The notes under the pieces: generated by a model
What the model was told of the DNA's origin: nothing
The model's database searches: none
Seen by the model: the letters and a program-made list of their open reading frames with translations, nothing else
Part shown: positions 1 through 7,533 of the stretch, piece after piece
Layout of the letters: every line of letters starts with the position of its first letter
Numbering within the stretch: the stretch's first letter is position 1
Translations under genes and position numbers: made by a program
Assembly (NCBI GenBank): GCA_049890035.1
Contig: JBMHCG010000043.1
Span: 1-64,000, forward strand
Length of the DNA stretch: 64,000 nucleotides
Source of the DNA: UBA11891 sp049890035
GTDB taxonomy: Bacteria > Bacteroidota > Bacteroidia > Flavobacteriales > Flavobacteriaceae
Direction of reading: 5' to 3'

Positions 1-1508
1 TCATCCAAATAAGAAGCAGATATAATATCCATATCTCCATCCCCGTCTAGATCTGCTGTATATACAGATTTTGCTTCAACTGTATTTGTTACTATGTCCG
101 AAGCAGTAAAGGTAACTGTCCCTCCTAACATGGCTACATTGGTGACTACCCCTGTTATGGAAATTGTTGGGGTAGCTGTCATCGCTTCATTAAATATAGC
201 TGTGATAGTTACTGTATCCGATGCTACTAAAAAGTTATCATCATCAATATCAGTAAGATTAACTGTAGGAGCAGTTGCATCTAATATGATTTTTATGCTA
301 TCATTCCCTGCGTAGGTATTTCCCGCGAGATCAGTTCCAGTAACAGTTACTTTATAACTTCCAGCAGAGACTCCAGAAGTACTCCAAGAGTAAGTAAATG
401 TGGTACTACTAGTTGCAGTAAGGACTTGGTTATTTACTGCAGAACCTATGGTTATTCTTGGACCTGAAGCCATCACCTCATTAAAGGTTATTGTTACGGT
501 TATATTATCTCCAGGTTTAATGATATTATCACTATCACTTGAAGTAATAGTTACTGTAGGGGTAGAAGAATCTAAGGTAAAGGTGATACTCTGTGTACCT
601 GCTACATAAGCATTTCCTGCTAGATCCGTCCCACTGACTGTTGTATAAAATACACCTTCCGATAACGATCCTGATGATGTATCCCAACTATAGGTATATG
701 AATTGGTTGATGCTATTTGGGTCATTGCAACAGTAGTTACTATTCCAGTAATTGAAATTTCTGGTGTAGCAGCCATAGACTCAGAAAAAACCGCAGTTAT
801 AGTTACTGTTTGTGAGTTATTAACATAGTTATTGTTATCCGAATTAGAAAGTGTTACAGTCGGTGGTGTTGCATCTGAACTAGGTGCCACTTTAGCTGTT
901 TTACATCCACTACCGATTCCACTCCATCGCGGTCTGAGAGCCGAATTGTTCTTGATGGGATTGTTGTTACCCCATATGTTTTGTCTGTTATTGTAGATAT
1001 TTGTGTTATTAGGAAAACACCAATAGGACAAATCTTGATTTAAATTGGTTGCATTATCGAAAAGTTGATTCACCCCGTTTTGGTCGTTCATACTCGATAC
1101 ATCCCAATATCCTATGTCTTGGTTGAAGTTACTTGCATTTTGAAATAACCCCATCATATTATTAACATTTGAGGTATCCCAACTACTTATATCTTGATTG
1201 AAAGAACTATTGTTCTGAAACAAACCTGACATGTTTGTAATCCCCGAAGTACAAACACATGTGACATCTTCATTGGCAGCTATTTTTGCTATAAGCTGTG
1301 TTCGGTTTACTTTCGTATATGTTTTTCCATTGACTACCCCTGTTGCTCCATTACTTGCACCATTACAAGTAATGGTCTTGTTATTTGAGGCCAATTGAAA
1401 AGTTTGAGCATGCAATCCAAAAACAGACAAAAAAAAGAGAATACAGAAAACATAACTAGGGATTCGATACGCAATAAGATCTAAGTATTTGTCTGATTTT
1501 AAATGCAT
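1..1508 (-). CDS. BspA-repeat / Ig-like / FG-GAP surface protein, N-terminal part
   Basis: Partial gene: the start is inside the window and the 3' part runs off its left edge (502 codons visible). Reading the minus strand gives a signal peptide ending in GLHAQ, then repeats with the FNQDISSWDTSNV and FNQDIGYWDVSSM pattern typical of BspA/DUF285 surface repeats. These are followed by three Ig-like modules containing ESMAATPEISITG, EVMASGPRITIG and EAMTATPTISITG, and finally by ADLDGDGDMDIISASY, the start of FG-GAP/VCBS calcium-binding repeats. The protein is clearly exported and probably cell-surface or T9SS cargo, but its C-terminus is not visible. The ATG lies inside the last codons of the upstream HTH gene (10 nt overlap), which suggests translational coupling. 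The ligand is unknown; adhesion is an inference from domain content. Confidence 0.85.
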   Translation of the reverse strand, partial: MHLKSDKYLDLIAYRIPSYVFCILFFLSVFGLHAQTFQLASNNKTITCNGASNGATGVVNGKTYTKVNRTQLIAKIAANEDVTCVCTSGITNMSGLFQNNSSFNQDISSWDTSNVNNMMGLFQNASNFNQDIGYWDVSSMNDQNGVNQLFDNATNLNQDLSYWCFPNNTNIYNNRQNIWGNNNPIKNNSALRPRWSGIGSGCKTAKVAPSSDATPPTVTLSNSDNNNYVNNSQTVTITAVFSESMAATPEISITGIVTTVAMTQIASTNSYTYSWDTSSGSLSEGVFYTTVSGTDLAGNAYVAGTQSITFTLDSSTPTVTITSSDSDNIIKPGDNITVTITFNEVMASGPRITIGSAVNNQVLTATSSTTFTYSWSTSGVSAGSYKVTVTGTDLAGNTYAGNDSIKIILDATAPTVNLTDIDDDNFLVASDTVTITAIFNEAMTATPTISITGVVTNVAMLGGTVTFTASDIVTNTVEAKSVYTADLDGDGDMDIISASYLD

Positions 1509-1759
1509 ATAATGATTTCATTTAGATTGTCTTTGGTTTCTAAAGCCAGTTTTTTTCGCACACCCGATCGTATATTGAAAAGTGTACGTTCGGAAATTCC
1601 CAAATGACTTTGGATTTGAGAATTGGAATAACACAACTTAATACACATGCAAACCCTAAGTTCTTGCATCGAAAATTTCCTGTTTCGAGTCAATAAACCT
1701 TTCAAAAAATCAGGATAGATTTCCGCAAACTGCATTTCAAATGTGGTATCCGTTTTCAA
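1499..1759 (-). CDS. Short LuxR-like HTH protein, probably a truncated copy of the neighbouring regulator
   Basis: 86 residues from a TTG codon. It consists only of the C-terminal module of TPR-HTH regulators: a FxxIYPDF motif (residues 11-18) and then a helix-turn-helix (NSQIQSHLGISERTLFNIRS). It aligns over its whole length with the end of the 562-residue protein next door (EVYPDF, NDEIARISGVSIRTVESQRY). The open frame continues upstream of the TTG to about 1795 and still reads like the family (YDWNNYIAL), but with no ATG or GTG start and a stop before it. It may therefore be the remnant of a larger regulator rather than a complete gene; ATG at 1735 is an alternative start. Its stop overlaps the start of the surface-protein gene. 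If expressed, it would be a DNA-binding protein without sensor or membrane anchor. Confidence 0.6.
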   Translation of the reverse strand: MKTDTTFEMQFAEIYPDFLKGLLTRNRKFSMQELRVCMCIKLCYSNSQIQSHLGISERTLFNIRSGVRKKLALETKDNLNEIIICI

Positions 1760-1834
1760 TGCTATATAGTTATTCCAATCATAATTTACAGCAAATCAAC
1801 TTGTAACTCTATCTTTTAAATCCTAAGTTTGAGT

Positions 1835-1854
1835 ATGCAGTAATAATGCAGTAA
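1835..1854. repeat. Direct repeat ATGCAGTAA, twice with 11-bp period
   Basis: The 9-mer ATGCAGTAA occurs at 1835-1843 and again at 1846-1854, separated by TA. It lies in the 159-bp gap upstream of the short HTH gene and the surface-protein gene. An 11-bp period puts both copies on the same face of the helix, as expected for a tandem regulator site. That it is an operator is an inference. Confidence 0.4.
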
Positions 1855-1918
1855 AAAGATTGAATTGAACTTGTCAGAAAGTCAAACAAGTAGTAAATAG
1901 TGAATTTTTCAGTAACAA

Positions 1919-3607
1919 CTAGAGTTTAAGAATGAAAGAATTCAAACTCTGGCCCTTATCTAATTGTAGCTTTTTGGACAATCGGTACCGCTGGCTTTCA
2001 ACCGTTCGAATAGAAACACCCGAGATCCTTGCGATCTCGTCATTGGTATGATTCATTTTAATATAAGCAGCCAGACGTAAATCTGTTTTTGAAAGCTTTG
2101 TAAGCCCATTGAGATGGGTGTAAAAATCTGGATACACCTCTACAAACATATTGTCAAAATCTTGGTATGCCTTTTCTGAACCTATCACCATTTCCAGTTC
2201 TCTTGTGATTCTTGATGAAGATTGAATTTGCTCTTTCTGACTTGCTAACTGCTTTTGAATTTTTTTTAAATAATCATTTCGCTGGATGATAAAGTTTGTC
2301 TTACTGATCAGTTCACGATTTTTTTTATCCAACTCATTCTTAATATATTCTTTCTCAAGCTCCAATCGACTGCTTCTCTCTTTTTGATAATTGTAATTGA
2401 TTCGAATGGTCAATAGGGAGAAGAATAGGATTACAGTACAAACAATTAACAGGTACAAATAGGTATTGTATCTAATTTTACTTTCATTTATTTCTCTAAA
2501 AGAATTTGATAGCTGAATCTGACTTTCTAAATTATTTAAAGTGTTAAAGATTTTTCTTTCAAACCCACCTGCCTGAATCATTAATAAAGAGTCCTTTATC
2601 TGAATCAATTTTTGAGGAGTGTTTTTCTTGGTATAAATTTTTTCAAGGACTTTGTAATTGTATTTTTTTTCTATCTCACTCAAATTCTTAATTGATAGGT
2701 TTTGAAGGGCGATTTCTTCTGACTTAGTTAAATTTCCAATCCCATAATAGCACTCGGCAATTCTGGACCCTAATGCCGCCAACTCAGTCGGTAGATTTTT
2801 TAGTATTTTTTCTGCATCACTCAAAAAAGAAAGTGCCATATCAAACTTCTTTATGGATTGATAAAATGCTCCGTATGCAACATAGCAATATCCAAAATTC
2901 CTTGTAAAGTATATGTTTGACTCGTGTTGGTTTTTATACAAATTATAGTAAGATTGTGCTTTTTGAAAATAGTTGTCGGCGGATTGTAAATTATTTTGCA
3001 ACAGACTGATTGCTATCAATTGTGATAACGAATACAAGACATCTTCCCCTTTATTTTTCTTTAGTCGTCTTTCGTACACATCTAAATAAATTTTCTCTGC
3101 CTGGCTGAAATTTTGTAAAGATTGCTCGATCAAACCAATATTTGATTTTGAGGTATTGATGCCAAAAAACGCATTTTCTTTGTTTCTGAGAATTTTAAAA
3201 ATCTCAAGTGACTTATTATACTTCTCCCTCGCCTTTTCATATTCTCCATTCTTTAGATAAATATTCCCAATGTTGAGTAATACCCATGGAGGCTGATCCG
3301 CTTCTGGTGCCCTTTTATTGGCATCTGACATGGATTCATATAACTTTAGTGCATTATCATAATACGAGAGTGCAGAGGCATCCAGTCCTATGTCAGATAA
3401 AACATCTCCGATCAAAGCATAAGTTCCTATAACAAGGCTATCGACCTCTTTGTTTTGAATCGTTTCTACATACTTAATACCCATTTCAATAGCCTTGTTG
3501 GGATTGATATTCCGATATTTTAAAATGGAATCTCTAAATTGAATGTCAGTTTGACTGTGAACAGACATTGCTATCAAAAACGTTAAGAGTGTTATAAAAC
3601 GAATCAA
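1919..3607 (-). CDS. TPR-transmembrane-HTH regulator (LuxR-like C-terminus)
   Basis: 562 residues. Layout: signal peptide (residues 1-19, ending SVHSQ), a long helical TPR region (about 30-370, with TPR-like stretches such as LLNIGNIYLKNGEYEKAREKY), one transmembrane helix at about 378-400, a cytoplasmic coiled coil (about 405-475), then FxEVYPDF and a LuxR/GerE-like HTH to the end. This is the one-component architecture common in Bacteroidota: a periplasmic TPR sensor joined across the membrane to a DNA-binding domain. No ATG fits; a TTG at 3605-3607 is the only start that keeps the signal peptide, and it lies 4 nt after the stop of a 25-codon ORF. The likely target is the adjacent HTH/surface-protein pair, judged from position only. 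Confidence 0.85.
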   Translation of the reverse strand: MIRFITLLTFLIAMSVHSQTDIQFRDSILKYRNINPNKAIEMGIKYVETIQNKEVDSLVIGTYALIGDVLSDIGLDASALSYYDNALKLYESMSDANKRAPEADQPPWVLLNIGNIYLKNGEYEKAREKYNKSLEIFKILRNKENAFFGINTSKSNIGLIEQSLQNFSQAEKIYLDVYERRLKKNKGEDVLYSLSQLIAISLLQNNLQSADNYFQKAQSYYNLYKNQHESNIYFTRNFGYCYVAYGAFYQSIKKFDMALSFLSDAEKILKNLPTELAALGSRIAECYYGIGNLTKSEEIALQNLSIKNLSEIEKKYNYKVLEKIYTKKNTPQKLIQIKDSLLMIQAGGFERKIFNTLNNLESQIQLSNSFREINESKIRYNTYLYLLIVCTVILFFSLLTIRINYNYQKERSSRLELEKEYIKNELDKKNRELISKTNFIIQRNDYLKKIQKQLASQKEQIQSSSRITRELEMVIGSEKAYQDFDNMFVEVYPDFYTHLNGLTKLSKTDLRLAAYIKMNHTNDEIARISGVSIRTVESQRYRLSKKLQLDKGQSLNSFILKL

Positions 3608-3611
3608 GAAC

Positions 3612-3689
3612 CTATTTTTTTAAAATTAGGAAAATTAGTATCGCGGCGATCGTTGCAAAGACGACTTCAATTAGTGTTTTTCTGTTCAT
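3612..3689 (-). CDS. Candidate 25-residue membrane microprotein
   Basis: ATG at 3689, TAG at 3612-3614. The peptide begins MNRKTLIEVV, continues as an uninterrupted hydrophobic helix (FATIAAILIFLIL) and ends KK: a basic N-terminus, one membrane span and a basic tail. It overlaps the preceding 47-codon ORF by 23 nt in another frame and ends 4 nt before the TTG start of the TPR-HTH regulator, so the three could be one transcription unit. No family is recognised. The tight spacing supports reality, but the ORF is short enough to arise by chance. Confidence 0.4.
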   Translation of the reverse strand: MNRKTLIEVVFATIAAILIFLILKK

Positions 3690-3810
3690 TTTTACTAAAA
3701 TAATTCTCTCTGTACTGTAAAAATTCACTGCGTGACATTCTTTTACCGTTAACATAAATTGACTTCACCCCCTGTGGTAATTCGTTGTGAAACAAAAATG
3801 TAAAGTCCAT
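3667..3810 (-). CDS. Candidate 47-residue small protein
   Basis: ATG at 3810, TGA at 3667-3669. The product is polar, with a hydrophobic start (MDFTFLFHNE), a middle with VNGKRMSRSEFLQYREN and a Lys/Asn-rich tail. Residue composition is protein-like and there is no in-frame stop, but no family is recognised. It is the first of three closely packed minus-strand ORFs leading into the TPR-HTH regulator. The upstream sequence is AT-rich and has no clear TAnnTTTG box. Could be spurious. Confidence 0.35.
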   Translation of the reverse strand: MDFTFLFHNELPQGVKSIYVNGKRMSRSEFLQYRENYFSKNEQKNTN

Positions 3811-3949
3811 AAGTTTGTTGTTTTTTAAATTTTAATTTGTCTTTGCACCTAATCTAGGATGCTTTTAATAATAGGGTCACACGCTTTTGAAAAAGCTCTA
3901 GATTAGTAATGACTTGATAGCGGTTACTCATTCAGTTGTGGGTTTGTTA

Positions 3950-4348
3950 CTATTTAATGTAGTACTCTTTCAAGTTCGTATTTAAATAATGAACAATCAT
4001 CTTCTGTTTATCTTTTCTGAATAAAATTTCAATCGGTTCGTAACGATGACCGCCACCGTGCCCGTCGCTAATCATTATTTTTTTTATGGAATTTTGCATC
4101 CTCGAAACAATTCCTAAAGTCAAGAGTTTACCTGGGTCATTTTTTGGATAATTTGAAAAAGAAATACTACAGAACCCTTTGGGATTTCGTTGCATATCAT
4201 TTTTAAAGGCAACTTTCCTTCCTTTGTAATTTGTTGAAATCCAGTCTCCATAAAGGAGTGGGATTTCATCCTTTTTCAATACTTCATAATCTTTTTGTGC
4301 CCAAGTCACAGCACAAATAAAAAATATGGAATAGGTTAGTTTTTTCAT
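3950..4348 (-). CDS. Small secreted protein of unknown function
   Basis: 132 residues with a clear signal peptide (MKKLTYSIFFICAVTWAQ, cleavage after WAQ). The mature part is about 114 residues, rich in Lys and aromatics, with LLYGDWIS near its start and a glycine/histidine patch (DGHGGGHRYEPIEI) near residues 95-108. The overall feel is of a small beta-rich periplasmic or lipocalin-like protein, but no family can be named. A promoter-like box lies upstream at 4386-4393. No neighbour is close enough to suggest an operon. Confidence 0.7.
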   Translation of the reverse strand: MKKLTYSIFFICAVTWAQKDYEVLKKDEIPLLYGDWISTNYKGRKVAFKNDMQRNPKGFCSISFSNYPKNDPGKLLTLGIVSRMQNSIKKIMISDGHGGGHRYEPIEILFRKDKQKMIVHYLNTNLKEYYIK

Positions 4349-4385
4349 TGCATGAATTGATTGTCATTATTACTTCTTTGTAAAC

Positions 4386-4393
4386 CAAAAATA
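4386..4393 (-). promoter_or_regulatory. Candidate -7 box TATTTTTG for the 132-residue secreted protein
   Basis: Minus-strand TATTTTTG matches the Bacteroidota TAnnTTTG element, with a TTG about 22 nt upstream in the place of the -33 element. It lies 37 nt before the ATG. Confidence 0.5.
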
Positions 4394-5006
4394 GTTTCGA
4401 AGGAGGCTCTTGCAAGAATCCATCTTAGAAGATCCCTACCATATAATTTAAGAGTGATTTCCACCATTTCATATATTCAAATAAAATTTTAATCTTTTAC
4501 ATGTGTTCGATTCAACACAAAGCCGTATTTGTGTTACACTTTTCATAAAGTTAAATCAAATGAAGACAAATCATATTACTGCAAAATTACTGCGGCAATA
4601 AGTCAAGGATTGTGCTTGGGATCAAGACGCGTTTTGGAACTTTTACGGTACATAAAAAACCTGCAAATCGTAAAGAGTTGCGATCATATTAGTACTTCGG
4701 TTGAAAATCACACCTTATTAGATAGTAATATCAAATCAATAAAGGAGTTGGAGAATAAATCCTAACAATAACAACAGTTACGAGGTTCATTGCCGCAGAC
4801 AATCGCGGACAGCTATGGCATTAATAGACAAATACGGACAGTATATAGGAGGGAAAAGCTATAGTTATTTATATATGATGAAATGCACTCTCACTAACTT
4901 CAAATATTAATAATTGTCGAAAAATAAACTAAAAATGTACTCCCCTAGTAGAGGTATTTTATAATTTCTATAATTTAGGAGTCTTATTATCCATAAACCA
5001 ATTTAA
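4394..5006. other. AT-rich intergenic stretch without a supported gene
   Basis: About 600 bp between divergent genes. The longest open frame (4529-4765, plus strand) needs a TTG start, has low-complexity content and resembles no family, so it is not called. Short frames on both strands break after 10-20 codons. Near 4780-4860 there is a mildly repetitive patch in which CGGACAG occurs twice. The last 80 bp, very AT-rich, presumably carry the promoter of the following lipoprotein gene, but no clear TAnnTTTG box is visible. Confidence 0.5.
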
Positions 5007-6557
5007 GTGAAGTCTACAGTTTCCGTTTTAGCTATTTGTTTTTTATCATTTATCATAATTTTTAATGGTTGTTCTAGTAATGTTGAAGAATCAATAGCTC
5101 CAAATGAAATTACTGAAACGATTACTTCAGAAAATTCACAAACCCAAAATGAAAATTTAAGTGAGTACTTTTCGATTAATATAATTGGAAATGGAACTTA
5201 CCAAAGAAATGGGGCACCTTACCCCCCCCTAGAGTATGATATTGAATTGATCTCAGGGGATGTAAACGATGATGGGAATTATGCAAAAGGGTCGAAAATT
5301 AGATTATCTATAACAGAAAATCCAGGTTGGGAGTTAGATTACTCTCAACTTATTGAAGGTATTTTGGATCAAGGAATTGAAATTGAAGATAGTTTAGAAA
5401 TTAAATTAGAGGTACACACTACACAGAACACTTTCCCATATAATGAAGTCAATAATGATGGTGCCTTTATTAATGTTGGTTCCAACATTGGTGCCTATGC
5501 AGAATGGAACGAACCCAACGAGGAATTAAACTATTATGTTTCAGAAAACTTTATGTACTCTGGATATATAGAAGCCTATAAAGATAGAATGTTTGAAATA
5601 AGGCAATTATTAGGGAAATGGGGACCACTAGATGTATTGATTTACGACTGGGAAGAAAATCCTGAAAAAAATAGAGAAATGTATTTGAAAACTCGTGAAG
5701 GGCGAGCAGCAAAAGCCTATGAAATGCAACTAATCAGTAATCCAGAAAATTGGGTAGATGGCGAAATGGAGAGATATGATGAGTCCGTAAGGAATGATGG
5801 GTGGCCATTTGGTTCAGCTGATGCCAGAATGGGTTTTAGAAAACAAATAGGAAGTATTTATAAGAATAAGTACATGGAGTATATAGATATGTGGTCAAAC
5901 AGCTCTGGAGTAACAAAAAATGAGTTACTACAATCTGAAAATTTTCATTGGGAATGGGAAACTGGTGCATATCACGAGTATATTCATATATGGCAAGCTT
6001 CACAAAACAAACATGGCTTCGTTAACGAAATGGGAGGTTGCCATAATTGCAATCCATGGACTGAAAGAGATCCAAATTTGAATGCAACTTGGATTGCACC
6101 AAGATGGTTTCAAGAAGGACAATGTGCAGTCATACAATCCATTTTATCTGAAAAGATGGAATATCGTGCCGAACAAGGCCATTGTTGTACTCTCCCACCC
6201 CCTATTTTTAAAGTTAGAAATTATATTGAAAAGAACCTCTTAAATACTGACTTGGATAGATTAAGAAGAGATGATACAGGAATGGTAGGATATTATACAA
6301 CAGGTGAAGCCGCTTCATTTTACAAATTTGCCAAAATGAACCACTCTTTAGAAACATTTATGTCTTTTGAAACACATAAAGGAAACTTTGGTTATGCATC
6401 TGCATTGCAAGAATTTCTTGGACAATCCGAAGATGAATTTTATTTAGAGTTTAACCAGTGGTATTTTGATTCAAATCTTAGTGAAAAACAAAAATTAGAT
6501 TTTTTATATCCAGAAGGTCTTAATCCAATTCTGATCGAAATAGAAAAAAGAAGATAA
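5007..6557 (+). CDS. Lipoprotein with gluzincin-like zinc metallopeptidase site
   Basis: 516 residues from a GTG codon. The signal peptide ends in a lipobox (FNGC, lipidated Cys22), followed by a Ser/Thr/Glu/Asn-rich linker to about residue 50 and a domain of beta character to about 175. The C-terminal half holds HEYIH at 323-327, a canonical HExxH zinc motif, and 43 residues later APRWFQEGQCAV with Glu370. The pair HExxH plus W(x2)EG is the signature of MA-clan gluzincins such as the Peptidase_MA_2 family. Several cysteines cluster between and after them (GGCHNCNP, GHCCTLP). Predicted role: a lipid-anchored metallopeptidase on the envelope or cell surface; the substrate is unknown. The gene stands alone, flanked by gene-poor DNA. 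Confidence 0.7.
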   Translation: MKSTVSVLAICFLSFIIIFNGCSSNVEESIAPNEITETITSENSQTQNENLSEYFSINIIGNGTYQRNGAPYPPLEYDIELISGDVNDDGNYAKGSKIRLSITENPGWELDYSQLIEGILDQGIEIEDSLEIKLEVHTTQNTFPYNEVNNDGAFINVGSNIGAYAEWNEPNEELNYYVSENFMYSGYIEAYKDRMFEIRQLLGKWGPLDVLIYDWEENPEKNREMYLKTREGRAAKAYEMQLISNPENWVDGEMERYDESVRNDGWPFGSADARMGFRKQIGSIYKNKYMEYIDMWSNSSGVTKNELLQSENFHWEWETGAYHEYIHIWQASQNKHGFVNEMGGCHNCNPWTERDPNLNATWIAPRWFQEGQCAVIQSILSEKMEYRAEQGHCCTLPPPIFKVRNYIEKNLLNTDLDRLRRDDTGMVGYYTTGEAASFYKFAKMNHSLETFMSFETHKGNFGYASALQEFLGQSEDEFYLEFNQWYFDSNLSEKQKLDFLYPEGLNPILIEIEKRR

Positions 6558-7295
6558 GTGAATAAAACCCTGGACATGGGTCCAATCTCCTTAGATTCTC
6601 AATTCATTAACTCCCGCCGTCCTTTCAAAAAGGTTTTTATATGAGGATTCGTGAATGCAAACTGAGGGTAAACACCAGCCTATCCATATGAAGATTTTCC
6701 GAATTACGATTTAATATTTTACTCATAATTATAACTTTTTATCAATTTGGGTAGAATCAAAATAAACCAGCAGGTTGGGAGATCAAAAGGAAAAGAGTTA
6801 CCATAGAGAACGATTAAACGAAGACTTAAAATCATTATAAAGAACTTTTCAATCAAGAAGAAGACCCGACCGATTTTCACAATGGAACCTTAAAATTGCG
6901 AGATTAGGAAAATATATATCCAAGGTTCTAAGGCATATGCTTTAGTAACCAACCTATATCTTCATCTCGTTCCATTACACGAGATTTTAAGTCTATTATC
7001 CTACGATAGTCTTTTCCTCCTACTTCTTTTACTTTAATCTCACCTATTTTTTCCAACCCTTAAATGTTTTTAGGGGTTATACTAAAATAATAGCAGACAT
7101 CTTTTTAGACCACATAGATTTACGCTGTAATCACTGGTCTCTTGTTAGAGGCATTTTTTCCTATACAGATTTTAGCATATCAAAGAGAGCATCTAGCTTC
7201 TCTGTGTCACTCAACCCATCAAAATCCTTTTTATATATAAATTAAAAAAGACCTTTACAGACAAAGAAATGGAGGAAAAAAAGGGATGGAATTAA
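6558..7295. other. Gene-poor stretch with fragments of coding-like sequence
   Basis: About 740 bp without an intact gene. Minus strand 6928-7056 is open for 42 residues with protein-like content (GGKDYRRIIDLKSRVMERDE) but only a TTG start. Minus strand 7161-7241 is open for 26 residues (DGLSDTEKLDALFDMLKSV) directly after a stop and has no ATG start. On the plus strand around 6835-6945, two short frames (FNQEEDPTDFHNGTLKLRD, then GKYISKVLRHML) look like one sequence split by a frameshift. I read this as decayed genes, none identifiable, lying between the accessory lipoprotein and the tRNA gene. Confidence 0.45.
6621..6638 (+). terminator. Weak intrinsic terminator after the lipoprotein gene
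   Basis: CCTTT / AAAGG stem with a 3-nt loop followed by five T residues, 64 bp after the stop codon of the metallopeptidase-like lipoprotein. The stem is short, so efficiency is doubtful. Confidence 0.35.
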
Positions 7296-7334
7296 AACAA
7301 TATAACCTCTTGAAAATCAAGAGGTTATATTGTT
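7290..7334 (-). terminator. Terminator of tRNA-Leu: 18-bp perfect hairpin
   Basis: Perfect inverted repeat 7296-7313 / 7317-7334 around the loop AAA. On the minus strand it follows the tRNA gene by 6 nt and is itself followed by a run of four T residues, as in an intrinsic terminator. Confidence 0.8.
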
Positions 7335-7340
7335 GTGAAG

Positions 7341-7424
7341 TACCTCGGGTGGGAATCGAACCCACACTCTGTTGCCAGAACTGGATTTTGAATCCAGCGC
7401 GTCTACCAGTTCCGCCACCGAGGT
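7341..7424 (-). tRNA. tRNA-Leu (anticodon CAA)
   Basis: 84-nt class II tRNA on the minus strand. The acceptor stem ACCTCGG pairs with CCGAGGT, discriminator A, no encoded CCA. The anticodon stem CTGGA/TCCAG encloses the loop TTCAAAA, anticodon CAA (reads UUG). A long variable arm follows, then the T-arm with GGTTCGATTCC. Size, variable arm and anticodon all agree on leucine. Confidence 0.95.
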
Positions 7425-7508
7425 GTGTGTAAGGATGTCAAAAGTATAAAAATATTCAGATATGCCTGTTTTTTTCAGTAAAAATAATGGGGCAATGGAT
7501 ATTTGAAT

Positions 7509-7516
7509 TACATTTG
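7509..7516 (+). promoter_or_regulatory. Candidate -7 box TACATTTG for prs
   Basis: Exact TAnnTTTG match, 17 nt before the GTG start of prs and pointing away from the divergent tRNA gene. Confidence 0.55.
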
Positions 7517-7533
7517 CATTCCTATTACGAAAG

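Noticed and set aside
4529..4765. Plus-strand open frame of 78 codons in the gene-poor stretch
   Set aside because: Starts with TTG, no promoter box, no recognisable domain and mixed composition; more likely chance or a decayed fragment.
6900..6945. Plus-strand GKYISKVLRHML, reminiscent of the N-terminus of KptA (RNA 2'-phosphotransferase)
   Set aside because: Only about eight residues agree and a stop follows at once; the expected next motif is absent on any frame.
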